Positions 1 to 5,846 of a DNA stretch of 7,977 nt are shown piece after piece. Source of the stretch: Planctomycetota bacterium (lineage in GTDB: Bacteria > Planctomycetota > UBA8108 > UBA1146 > JAJFFE01); the NCBI GenBank assembly GCA_020425835.1, contig JAGQRC010000130.1, forward strand, positions 1 to 7,977. The letters run 5' to 3'. The position numbers and the translations under genes were made by a program. The notes below the pieces were generated by a model that made no database searches, had not been told where the DNA came from, and saw nothing but the letters and a program-made list of their open reading frames with translations. Within the stretch, counting starts at the first letter, position 1. The number at the start of each line of letters is the position of its first letter.

Positions 1-319
1 CCGGTGGGATGATCCCCCGGCGTGTCACGCGGTAGACCCCTTCGTAGGGCCACTCCCTCGCGGCGCCGGCCGTCGCCTCACGCAGCTTCGACAGTCGCGC
101 TCTCTCCTCCGCTTGCCACTTCTCGAGCTCGGCGGCCGGGAGCGTTCCCACCGGCGGGTCGGACTCGTAGTTCTCCTGATTCCCGACCAACAGGTCGACC
201 GCACGGACGATCGCCGATCGGATCTCGTCGTCGGAGGGCGCGGGGTCGACATCGGCCGCCCGACTCGTGCCCCACGCGATCACCATCGCCCCCACCAGTG
301 CCCACTTGGTTCGACTCAT
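1..319 (-). CDS. N-terminus of a secreted protein, possibly an alpha-toroid (prenyltransferase/squalene-cyclase-like) repeat protein; partial
   Basis: The frame is open from an ATG at 317-319 to the window edge, giving the first 106 residues. The start follows a purine-rich Shine-Dalgarno stretch (AAGGGGAAG at 324-332). The N-terminus reads as a signal peptide: Arg and Lys at residues 3 and 5, a hydrophobic core at about 6-16, and a likely Ala-Ala cleavage near residue 22. After that come an acidic segment, a helix with an IRSAIVRAVDLLVGNQ pattern (33-48), a charged Glu/Arg-rich helix (about 62-83) and a WPYEGVYRV segment (90-98). The 'AI.RA.DLL...Q' helix resembles the start of repeats in prenyltransferase/squalene-cyclase-like toroid proteins. 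That family call is a weak inference, because the diagnostic repeats would lie beyond the edge. It is 17 bp downstream of the DinB-family stop, so the two are probably cotranscribed. Confidence 0.7.
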   Translation of the reverse strand, partial: MSRTKWALVGAMVIAWGTSRAADVDPAPSDDEIRSAIVRAVDLLVGNQENYESDPPVGTLPAAELEKWQAEERARLSKLREATAGAAREWPYEGVYRVTRRGIIPP

Positions 320-336
320 GGCGCTTCCCCTTCTCG

Positions 337-870
337 TCACCGCTCGTTGCGGAGCTCGTTGATCCGTGCGTCATCGTAGAAATGGAGCGACGCTCCGCGG
401 GCGGAACGCATCTTGACGAAAGCGACGATCTGACCGACGTGCCACGAGAAATGCTCGACGACGTGGTAGATCGCCTCGAGACCGGTCGTGTCGAAACCCT
501 GGATGCGGACCGGCACCGCGAGTCGCGCCTCCCCCATGCTCTCGATCACCGAGCACGCCTCGTGGACCGTGTCGGACAACGTCGCGAAGAGACGATCGGT
601 CTCCCCGGGGTCGAACGGCTCGCCGCCCCGTCGACCGAACTCGGATGCACGATCGCGCGCGTCGGTCGCTCCTCCGAGACCGGAGACGATCCACTGCCGC
701 ACGTTCCCCTGGAGATGGAGGAGGAGATTCCCGACCGAGTTCGTGTGCTCCTCGGAACGCCACCAGAGGTCTTCGGGCGCGAGCAACGCGAGCGCATCGC
801 GGATGCGGGGCAAGTAGTCATCCTCGAGGTGCCGAACGGACGCCCGGATGAAGATCGAAGCGATGGGCAT
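337..870 (-). CDS. DinB-family (DinB/DUF1572-like) putative metal-dependent protein
   Basis: This is a 177-residue protein, the usual length for the DinB four-helix-bundle superfamily, which includes bacillithiol- and mycothiol-dependent S-transferases and many uncharacterised members. The three-histidine metal site is visible: His52 in LLLHLQGN, and His140 plus His144 in EHFSWH, with the HxxxH spacing typical of the family. The N-terminal helix (RHLEDDYLPRI, 13-23) and the segment WWRSEEHTNSVGNLLLHL (36-53) also fit the family pattern. The ATG is preceded by AGGAG four bases away (875-879). No signal peptide is seen, so it is presumably cytoplasmic. Its substrate cannot be read from sequence. 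It is the first gene of a probable two-gene unit with the secreted protein at the left edge, and it is divergent from the membrane-protein gene at 1181. Confidence 0.9.
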   Translation of the reverse strand: MPIASIFIRASVRHLEDDYLPRIRDALALLAPEDLWWRSEEHTNSVGNLLLHLQGNVRQWIVSGLGGATDARDRASEFGRRGGEPFDPGETDRLFATLSDTVHEACSVIESMGEARLAVPVRIQGFDTTGLEAIYHVVEHFSWHVGQIVAFVKMRSARGASLHFYDDARINELRNER

Positions 871-924
871 CGAACTCCTGTCGTCGCAGGGGGTGACCCG
901 CTCGCTCGGGAGCGGACGGGAGCG

Positions 925-930
925 ATTGTA
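925..930 (-). promoter_or_regulatory. Possible -10 element (TACAAT) for the DinB-family gene
   Basis: On the minus strand TACAAT matches the sigma-70-type -10 consensus at five of six positions and would put the transcription start about 45-50 bases ahead of the DinB ATG at 870. No convincing -35 hexamer lies 16-18 bases further upstream (TGTAGT is the best placed). The assignment rests on the hexamer and its position only. Confidence 0.3.
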
Positions 931-1166
931 GGCGAAGGCGCGCGTCGACTACACCAGCGTCCCGAGTTCCTCGGGGCTCGGGGCTCCTCGGTTCGAGCGT
1001 CGCCGCGGTGATCGTCGACAGATCGGCATCGATGGGATCGCGTCGCGCGACGTCGTGGAGCGGGACGACTCGAGTTGTTTCGCAACCCAGAACAGCGCTC
1101 GATCCCCGTTCTCCCGCGGCCGCCTCGCCAGTACACTTCGCGCTTCCCCCGCCCCATCCGCCACTC

Positions 1167-1173
1167 GGAGGAG
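1167..1173 (+). promoter_or_regulatory. Shine-Dalgarno GGAGGAG fixing the start at 1181
   Basis: GGAGGAG lies seven bases before the ATG at 1181. The open frame extends upstream to an ATG at 1055, but the intervening 42 codons encode a low-complexity polar stretch and have no comparable ribosome-binding site. The start at 1181 is therefore preferred. Confidence 0.8.
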
Positions 1174-1180
1174 CGAGTCC

Positions 1181-2809
1181 ATGAACTCGGCCGCCGCCGG
1201 CCCGACGCGCGTTCCATCGGCATTCACCCCGTGGGGAGAGCGGTTCGCGACCGCGCCCGCGGTGGCCGTCGCCGTCGCGCTCCCCGCGCTCGCCATCGCG
1301 TGGCACCCCCTCGCGAACAACGACCTCCCGCTGCACCTCGCGATCGGCGAGTGGATCGGCACGCACGGAATCCCGTCGGTCGACCCGTTCTCGTTCCTCG
1401 CCGAAGGTCGCCCGTGGGTTCCGCACGAGTGGCTCGCGGGATGGCTCTTCGCCCAGGCTCATCGCCTCGCCGGGACGACGGGGCTCACGGGGCTCGCGTT
1501 GGGGCTCGCCGCCGCGCTCGCTCTCACGGTCTGGGACGTGTCCCGTCGGCTCGGCGCCACGCCGACCACGTTCGCGCTCTGGTCGCTACCGATCTGGACC
1601 ATGGTCGGTCCCCGGCTGATCCTCCGGCCGCACTGGCTCGCGTTGGTCCTCCTCTTCGCGACCTGGTCGGTCCTTCTGCGCGCGCGCCAAGAGCGACGCT
1701 GGCTGTGGGCGCTGCCCGGCATCGCGGCGCTCTGGGGGAACGTCCACGGCTCGTTCGGTCTCGGTCTCATCGTGATGATCGGCGACCTCTGGCTCGGTGG
1801 ACTCGGGAACGAGACGTGGCGTCACGAATCGTCGCGGACGCTCCGCGGGATCATCACCGGGCTGATCCTGATGACCCCGCTCGCTCAGGCACAGGCCGTC
1901 GCCCAGGGTGATCTTCTCTCCGGCTTTCGACACGCGCTCGGACTCGTGAGCGACCCGGTGTTCCAGTCGCAGATCGAGGAGTGGCGCTCTCCCCTCTCGA
2001 GTCAACCGGAGAATCCGTTCCGCGCGTCGTTCGCCTTCGCGCTGTCGTTGCCGGTCGCGCTCGGGACTCTCGCCGGAGCCGTCTTCACCGTCCGGCGCGG
2101 CAAGGTCCCGCTGCTCTACGCGCTCTACGTGATCGGAACGCTGATCCTGTACGCGAAGAGCCAACGTTTCATCGCACACTTCGCGCTGAGCGCCTGGCCC
2201 CTTCTCCCCGCACTCGACCTGCGTCGGTCCGTCGCCGGTGCGACCAGCGCGATCATCGCCCTGTTCGCGACCGTGCTGTTCATGACGGCCGGGCTGCCGG
2301 TCGGTCGCGATGCCGAGGCGGGAACTTGGTCCTGGCGACGTCCGGGAACCGGATGGGCGCGTCGACACCTGGGATTCGATGTGATCGATCCACTCGCGCA
2401 GTCGGGCTACACCGGCGGAGTGCTCTGCGAGTATCACTACGGCGGGGCGATCATCTGGCGCGGAGAGGGACGACTCCGACCGACCATGGACTCGCGCAAC
2501 AGCGTCTACGGCGCCGAACTCTACCAGCAACATCAAGAGGCGTTGGAGGTGGAGAACTGGGTGCCGCTCATTCCGCAGATCGAGGAGGACCCTCGACAAC
2601 GAGCTCAACTCGATCGTCTCCGCTCCGCGAAGGCGCTGCTCGACGATCTGCTCGAGCGGGTGGGAGCGGTGGTGATTCGCGATCCGGAAGTCGACCCCCG
2701 TCGCATGGGGCTTCACCGACGGTTGGCGAGCGATCCGGAGTGGGAGGTCATCGGCGGGATTCGCGGCGGGGCGCTCCTGTATCGCAAGCGCGCCCCCGCC
2801 GGAGGGTGA
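1181..2809 (+). CDS. Polytopic membrane protein of unknown function, possibly GT-C-like glycosyltransferase
   Basis: This is a 542-residue protein with about ten hydrophobic segments (near 25-41, 98-117, 128-146, 150-167, 174-206, 222-240, 283-303, 309-324, 331-345 and 350-372), followed by a soluble C-terminal domain of about 170 residues. Several motifs recall a widespread family of uncharacterised bacterial membrane proteins. An early loop carries NNDLPLHLAIGEWI (46-59), then DPFSF (68-72) and WVPHEWLAGW (79-88). WGNVHGSF sits at 185-192. The C-terminal domain has YHYGGAIIWR (418-427) and MDSRNSVYG (436-444), which match the 'GGYLIW...DGR.dvYG' pattern of that family. The acidic residue followed by HL in the first loop and the topology suggest a GT-C fold using a lipid-linked sugar, but no catalytic residue is established. 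Its stop is 3 bp from the convergent stop of the receiver-like gene. It is the only plus-strand gene here and appears monocistronic. Confidence 0.88.
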   Translation: MNSAAAGPTRVPSAFTPWGERFATAPAVAVAVALPALAIAWHPLANNDLPLHLAIGEWIGTHGIPSVDPFSFLAEGRPWVPHEWLAGWLFAQAHRLAGTTGLTGLALGLAAALALTVWDVSRRLGATPTTFALWSLPIWTMVGPRLILRPHWLALVLLFATWSVLLRARQERRWLWALPGIAALWGNVHGSFGLGLIVMIGDLWLGGLGNETWRHESSRTLRGIITGLILMTPLAQAQAVAQGDLLSGFRHALGLVSDPVFQSQIEEWRSPLSSQPENPFRASFAFALSLPVALGTLAGAVFTVRRGKVPLLYALYVIGTLILYAKSQRFIAHFALSAWPLLPALDLRRSVAGATSAIIALFATVLFMTAGLPVGRDAEAGTWSWRRPGTGWARRHLGFDVIDPLAQSGYTGGVLCEYHYGGAIIWRGEGRLRPTMDSRNSVYGAELYQQHQEALEVENWVPLIPQIEEDPRQRAQLDRLRSAKALLDDLLERVGAVVIRDPEVDPRRMGLHRRLASDPEWEVIGGIRGGALLYRKRAPAGG

Positions 2810-2822
2810 TCGTCAACCGGCG
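2797..2822. terminator. Weak dyad spanning the convergent stops
   Basis: CGCCGG (2797-2802) and CCGGCG (2817-2822) could pair over a 14-base loop that contains both stop codons. There is no T-tract on either side, so a terminator role is only a guess from position. Confidence 0.18.
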
Positions 2823-3187
2823 AGCGTCTCCGGATGGAACTCGTGCACGAAGTCGAGCAGTTTGAAGCCGTCCGCAGGGATGGTGTGCACCTTGATGCCC
2901 TGCTTGGTGCGAACCTTGCGCCGAACGCCGGTGGACTCGCCCCCGACCAGGACCAACGGGATCACCAGGCCGTGATCGAGCTGGAAGTCGAGCAGGTCGA
3001 AGTCCTTCGCCATGCACACCGCCGGATCGAGGATGATCAGGTCGATGTGTCGCGTGGTCAGAATGGTCTTCGCGACGTCGAGCTGCAGCGCGAGCTCGAG
3101 CTCCAGACGCTCGGACTCGAAGACGTTGCGAATCGCATACGCCGAGTCCTTGTCCTTACCGACGATCAACAAACGACCCTTCTCCAT
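2813..3187 (-). CDS. Stand-alone receiver-like (REC fold) protein with degenerate active site
   Basis: This is a 124-residue protein, about the length of a single receiver domain with no output domain. Beta-1 is GRLLIVGKDKD (4-14), beta-3 is HIDLIILDPAV (47-57) with Asp54 in the phospho-acceptor position, and beta-4 is IPLVLVGGES (76-85). The acidic pair after beta-1 (usually DD or DE) is replaced by Gly10-Lys11, with acidic residues only at 12 and 14. The usual Lys-Pro after beta-5 is IPADGF (103-108), with no lysine. Mg2+-dependent phosphorylation may therefore be weakened or lost. The ATG at 3187 is chosen because beta-1 follows directly and GAGG lies just ahead of it, although the frame is open back to 3286. 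It lies 141 bp downstream of an HATPase_c protein, which suggests a shared signalling role. Its target is unknown. Confidence 0.8.
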   Translation of the reverse strand: MEKGRLLIVGKDKDSAYAIRNVFESERLELELALQLDVAKTILTTRHIDLIILDPAVCMAKDFDLLDFQLDHGLVIPLVLVGGESTGVRRKVRTKQGIKVHTIPADGFKLLDFVHEFHPETLAG

Positions 3188-3267
3188 CGACCTCGCTACC
3201 CGATCCACCCTCTGAAGTTCTCGACCCGAGCCCCGTGAGCCTATTCTTCGGTCGCATAGCGCGACGC

Positions 3268-3286
3268 TTGACCGTTCATTCGTCAA
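3268..3286. promoter_or_regulatory. TTGAC-N9-GTCAA dyad ahead of the receiver-like gene
   Basis: There is a perfect 5-bp inverted repeat with a 9-base spacer, about 80-100 bases upstream of the ATG at 3187 and inside the 141-bp gap. The minus-strand arm TTGACG also resembles a -35 hexamer, but no good -10 stands at the right distance (AAGAAT at 3243-3248 is too far away). It could be an operator, or chance. Confidence 0.25.
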
Positions 3287-3309
3287 CTCAGTGGCAATAC
3301 GGAAATGGA

Positions 3310-3329
3310 ACCCGCAATGGGCAGCGGGT
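3310..3329 (-). terminator. Hairpin at the end of the HATPase_c gene
   Basis: On the minus strand ACCCGC and GCGGGT form a 6-bp stem around an 8-base loop, starting at the last base of the TGA stop (3329-3331). A moderately T-rich stretch (TTCCATTTCC) follows. The geometry suits a weak intrinsic terminator, which would partly insulate the receiver-like gene downstream. The stem is short and the T-run is interrupted. Confidence 0.4.
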
Positions 3330-3781
3330 CATCCCTGAAGCTCGGTCGTATCCATCCAGAAGATCTGCTCGGTGCCACTCTTCGAGTACACCAGCTTGTC
3401 GGTATAGCGTTGCAGGATCAGGATGCCTCGCCCCGACTCCTTGAACTCGCTCCCGGGCTCGCTCGGGTCGGGAATCTCGTTCGGGTCGAACCCCTTGCCG
3501 GGATCGACGACGCGCAACGCCCAACGATCGCCGGAGTGATAGAAATCCACGGTGACCTTCGCGTTCTCGACACCTCGGCAACCGTGACAGATCGCATTGG
3601 TGATCGCCTCATCGAGACACAGCCGGTACTTGAAGAGCACCGACGGGCCGAGTCGGTACGCCGCGGACAAGTGCTGGATGATCGAGTCGATCACGCGATT
3701 CTTGTCGGCTGGATCCGGATCGATCGTCCAGCCCTCGATGTGGCGCTCCGCAATGCAAGGCGCTTCGGCGACGAACTCCAT
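3329..3781 (-). CDS. HATPase_c serine kinase / anti-sigma regulatory factor (RsbW/SpoIIAB-like)
   Basis: This is a 150-residue protein, the usual length of stand-alone GHKL ATPases of the RsbW/SpoIIAB type. These bind ATP, sequester a sigma factor and phosphorylate an antagonist protein. The N box is DEAITNAICHG, with Glu58 and the Mg2+-ligand Asn62. The G1 box is VVDPGKGFDP (Asp93, Gly95, Gly97). The G2 box is ESGRGILIL (115-123). There is no transmembrane segment and no histidine-kinase DHp domain, so it is a soluble regulator. The start is supported by GGGAGGA (3788-3794) six bases before the ATG. No sigma factor or STAS-domain antagonist gene is adjacent, so the partner must be encoded elsewhere or the protein acts differently. 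The nearest downstream gene is the receiver-like protein. Confidence 0.9.
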   Translation of the reverse strand: MEFVAEAPCIAERHIEGWTIDPDPADKNRVIDSIIQHLSAAYRLGPSVLFKYRLCLDEAITNAICHGCRGVENAKVTVDFYHSGDRWALRVVDPGKGFDPNEIPDPSEPGSEFKESGRGILILQRYTDKLVYSKSGTEQIFWMDTTELQG

Positions 3782-3822
3782 GCGACGTCCTCCCGTGGGG
3801 TGCTGTCGACCCTCCCGCGAAC

Positions 3823-3843
3823 GAGAGGCAATTCGGGCCTCTC
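3823..3843. promoter_or_regulatory. Perfect hairpin upstream of the HATPase_c gene
   Basis: GAGAGGC (3823-3829) and GCCTCTC (3837-3843) form a perfect 7-bp inverted repeat around a 7-base spacer, about 42-62 bases ahead of the ATG at 3781. There is no T-tract, so it is not a classical intrinsic terminator for accD. An operator or a structured leader for the anti-sigma-like gene is possible. The rest of the 203-bp gap (3782-3984) shows nothing else I can support. Confidence 0.35.
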
Positions 3844-3984
3844 ACTCCGCAACGGGGTCGCTCCTTGGTGTATCGACCGAGGAGGGAGTTCGTCTTGCGT
3901 GCATTTGCGAGGCGGCGGAAGTCGCCCTTCATCGCCCTCGGCGACGACGATCCGGTAACGCCACTCGAGGACGGAGCGTGGGCC

Positions 3985-4863
3985 TCAGACCTCGGCCGGG
4001 CAGACGTAGTTGAGGATCCGGATCAGCGTCCCTCGCAAGTCCTTGCGATCGACGACGCGATCGATGAACCCGTGCTTGAGGTTGAACTCCGAGGACTGGA
4101 ACCCATCGGGAAGTTCCGCTTTGATCGTCTGCCGGATCACGTTGGGACCGGCGAACCCGATCAGCGCCTTCGGCTCGGCCATGACGATGTCGCCGAGCGC
4201 CGCGAAGCTGGCCATCGCCCCGCCCATGGTCGGGTTGGTCAAGATCGAGATGAACATCCCGCCCGATTCGTGGAGGCGCGCGACCGCAGCGCTGGTCTTG
4301 GCCATCTGCATGAGCGAGAACATCCCCTCGTCCATGCGGGCACCCCCGCCCGACCCGGAGACGAAGATGAACGGGTGGCCGAGCTCTCGAGCGAGCTCCA
4401 TGCCGCGGCAGATCTTCTCCCCGACCACGGAGCCCATGGAGCCGCGCAGGAACCTCGAGTCGCTCACTCCGAACACCACCGGGTGCCGCGCAATGGACGC
4501 CGTCCCGACGACGGCGCCGTCCTTGAGGCCGGTCTTCGCCTGCACTTCGGCGAGTCGCTCGCTGTACGAGCGCTTGGCGACGAACTCCAACGGATCGCCG
4601 GGAGCGAGGTCGGTGAACCGTTCCTCGAAGCTCTCGGGATCGCAGATGAGCGCGATGCGCTCGTCGCTGGTGATCTCGAAGTGGTAGTTGCACTCCGGGC
4701 AGACATTGCCCCGCTCGAGGACGAGGCTCTTGTAGATCATCTTGCTGCAGGCCGAACAGCGGGTCCAAAGACCGCTGGGGACATCTCGGCGCTTGCGGAA
4801 ACGACCGTCTCGGGCGTTCTCACGTTCGGACTGATCCACGGAGCAACTCTCTCTCGTGCCCAC
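3985..4863 (-). CDS. accD: Acetyl-CoA carboxylase carboxyltransferase subunit beta
   Basis: AccD pairs with AccA to move the carboxyl group from carboxybiotin on AccB to acetyl-CoA, giving malonyl-CoA, the first committed step of fatty acid synthesis. The 292-residue length is normal. The N-terminal zinc ribbon is present (Cys36, Cys39, Cys55, Cys58). The carboxyltransferase core is clear: FGVSDSRFLRGSMGSVVGEK (131-150), SGSGGGARMDEG (169-180) for the oxyanion loop, MFSLMQMAKTSAAVARL (181-197), ILTNPTMGGAMASFAALGD (207-225) and IGFAGPNVIRQT (235-246). The listed start is a GTG 9 bp after the rpe stop, with no clear Shine-Dalgarno. A second GTG at 4839 (284 residues) follows a GAGAGAG stretch and is equally plausible. 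Both lie ahead of the zinc ribbon. It is almost certainly cotranscribed and translationally coupled with rpe. No accA is in the window. Confidence 0.98.
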   Translation of the reverse strand: MGTRESCSVDQSERENARDGRFRKRRDVPSGLWTRCSACSKMIYKSLVLERGNVCPECNYHFEITSDERIALICDPESFEERFTDLAPGDPLEFVAKRSYSERLAEVQAKTGLKDGAVVGTASIARHPVVFGVSDSRFLRGSMGSVVGEKICRGMELARELGHPFIFVSGSGGGARMDEGMFSLMQMAKTSAAVARLHESGGMFISILTNPTMGGAMASFAALGDIVMAEPKALIGFAGPNVIRQTIKAELPDGFQSSEFNLKHGFIDRVVDRKDLRGTLIRILNYVCPAEV

Positions 4864-4872
4864 GTGACGCCG

Positions 4873-5532
4873 TCACGCGAGCAGGGCTTTCATCTCTCGG
4901 ACACGGGCGGGCACGTCGTCCGCCCCGAAGATCGCCGACCCCGCGACGAAGACGTTCGCGCCGGCTTCCCGCGCGACCGGCAACGTCCGCAGGTCGATCC
5001 CGCCATCGACCTCGACCTCGAGCTCGCGACCGAGGCGGTCGGCCTCCGCACGGAGCCGCTCGATCTTGCGGAGCGGCTCCGGCATGAACGCCTGACCGCC
5101 GAAACCGGGCTCGACGGTCATGACCAGGATCATGTCGCAACGCTCGATGTGCGGCAGCACGGACTCGACGGGAGTCCCCGGTCGAAGCGCGAGTCCCCCC
5201 TTCCGCCCGGCGGCGTGGATCCGGTCGAGCAGCGGACCAGGGTCGCTCACGGCCTCGATGTGGAACGTGACCCAATCGGCCCCCGCGGCGAGGAAGTCCT
5301 CGAGGTACCGTCCGGGCTCCTCGATCATGAGGTGCACGTCGATGACGAGCTCGGTGGACGGACGGAGACACTTCACGACCGGCGCACCGATCGTCAGGTT
5401 CGGGACGAAGTGTCCATCCATGACGTCGACGTGGACCCAGTCCGCACCCGCTGCGGCGACCCTCGCGACCTCTTCGCCGAGGCGACTGAAGTCCGAGCTC
5501 AGAATGCTGGGGGCGAGGAGGCCACGACGCAT
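4873..5532 (-). CDS. rpe: Ribulose-phosphate 3-epimerase
   Basis: This enzyme interconverts D-ribulose 5-phosphate and D-xylulose 5-phosphate in the pentose phosphate (or Calvin) pathway. The 219-residue length is typical for this TIM-barrel enzyme. The metal ligands and acid-base pair are all in place: His34 and Asp36 in VHVDVMDGHFVPN, His67 in DVHLMIEEPG, and Asp176 in VEVDGGID. Ser9 in LAPSILSSDF, MTVEPGFGGQAFMP (138-151) and the phosphate-binding GSAIFGADD near the C-terminus are also canonical. The ATG is preceded by GGGAAG four bases away (5537-5542). It is the first gene of a two-gene unit with accD. The pairing of rpe with accD is not functionally obvious and may simply reflect a growth-linked operon. 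Confidence 0.98.
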   Translation of the reverse strand: MRRGLLAPSILSSDFSRLGEEVARVAAAGADWVHVDVMDGHFVPNLTIGAPVVKCLRPSTELVIDVHLMIEEPGRYLEDFLAAGADWVTFHIEAVSDPGPLLDRIHAAGRKGGLALRPGTPVESVLPHIERCDMILVMTVEPGFGGQAFMPEPLRKIERLRAEADRLGRELEVEVDGGIDLRTLPVAREAGANVFVAGSAIFGADDVPARVREMKALLA

Positions 5533-5637
5533 GCTACTTCCCGTCTCGCTCTCTCTTCCGCTTCCAACGAGCGACCGTGCATCGGTGCTGCCGGGGGAAT
5601 CGGAAGTGGGCGGTAGGATAAGCGTCCGACCCGAGAA

Positions 5638-5668
5638 GGGCTAGCCCGGACTGTCCGGGCCAGTCCGG
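5638..5668. repeat. Overlapping, mutually exclusive inverted repeats ahead of rpe
   Basis: Three perfect dyads overlap. GGGCTAGCCC is a 10-bp palindrome (5638-5647). GCCCGGA (5644-5650) pairs with TCCGGGC (5654-5660) over a 3-base loop. CCGGACTG (5646-5653) pairs with CAGTCCGG (5661-5668) over a 7-base loop. The second and third share bases, so an RNA from either strand could form one or the other but not both. That is the layout of an attenuator or of a multi-site operator. Neither role is demonstrated. Confidence 0.5.
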
Positions 5669-5700
5669 ACACGGTAGCGGCGAGGATCGTCGCATCGGGA

Positions 5701-5721
5701 TCTCGAACTCTCGGTTCGAGA
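5701..5721. repeat. Perfect 7-bp inverted repeat
   Basis: TCTCGAA (5701-5707) and TTCGAGA (5715-5721) are exact inverted copies around a 7-base spacer, between the prepilin terminator and the rpe leader. The function is unknown. It could be an operator or part of a structured leader. Confidence 0.4.
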
Positions 5722-5756
5722 CCGGTCACCCGGCAGCCTCGTCGGCCCCTGGAACG

Positions 5757-5793
5757 AAAGAAGCCCCCGATCTCCCGGAGGGGATCGAGGGCT
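5757..5793 (-). terminator. Intrinsic terminator of the prepilin gene
   Basis: On the minus strand AGCCCTCGATC and GATCGGGGGCT form an 11-bp stem with one G-U pair around a 10-base loop, followed by TCTTT. It sits about 55-85 bases past the prepilin stop and ahead of the rpe leader. This isolates the prepilin transcript from the rpe-accD unit. Confidence 0.75.
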
Positions 5794-5800
5794 CTCTCAC

Positions 5801-5823
5801 GCGGCCCGCCTGAGGCGAGCCGC
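5801..5823 (-). terminator. First of two tandem hairpins behind the prepilin gene
   Basis: On the minus strand GCGGCTCGCC and GGCGGGCCGC pair as a 10-bp stem with one G-U pair over a TCA loop. No T-run follows, only the second hairpin 7-8 bases later. A GTTTTCGC stretch precedes it. It may stabilise the 3' end of the pilin mRNA or assist termination. Confidence 0.5.
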
Positions 5824-5846
5824 CGCGAAAACGGACTCCGGAGGAC

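Larger units (their letters stand above)
871..1180. other. Divergent intergenic region
   Basis: These 310 bases separate two divergent starts, so promoters for both genes should lie here. I see a TACAAT -10-like hexamer on the minus strand (925-930). On the plus strand there is a TACACT hexamer (1132-1137) with a poor TTCTCC 17 bases ahead of it. No strong dyad, small gene or RNA gene is apparent. Long open frames cross the region on both strands, but they are arginine-, proline- and serine-rich and have no ribosome-binding site, as expected by chance in GC-rich DNA. Confidence 0.5.
5533..5846. other. Intergenic region between the prepilin gene and rpe
   Basis: These 314 bases carry, from the prepilin side, two tandem hairpins (5801-5823 and 5762-5793), a 7-bp inverted repeat (5701-5721), and a compact set of overlapping dyads (5638-5668) about 105-135 bases before the rpe start. 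A TATCCT hexamer on the minus strand (5615-5620 region) could be a -10 for rpe, but no matching -35 is seen. A 76-codon open frame crosses part of it on the minus strand. It looks non-coding, since it lacks a ribosome-binding site and overlaps the dyads and the rpe start. Confidence 0.5.

Noticed and set aside
22..1011. 329-codon plus-strand open frame across the left end
   Set aside because: It is antisense to the DinB-family gene and the secreted-protein start, Arg/Pro/Ser-rich, with no Shine-Dalgarno. Both minus-strand frames show real family or signal-peptide features.
1132..1137. TACACT as -10 of the membrane-protein gene
   Set aside because: The hexamer at the -35 position (TTCTCC) matches consensus at only three positions, so the promoter is not called.
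1586..2716. 376-codon minus-strand open frame inside the membrane-protein gene
   Set aside because: It is a complement shadow of the plus-strand gene, which has clear membrane segments and conserved motifs.
3865..5616. 583-codon plus-strand open frame antisense to accD and rpe
   Set aside because: It lies opposite two clear enzyme genes, is rich in Arg, Asp, Glu and His as expected from the complement of GC-rich codons, and has no recognisable domain or ribosome-binding site.
5701..5723. GGTTCGAGACC resembles a tRNA T-arm
   Set aside because: The surrounding bases do not give an acceptor stem, D-arm or anticodon arm. The match is explained by the 7-bp inverted repeat.
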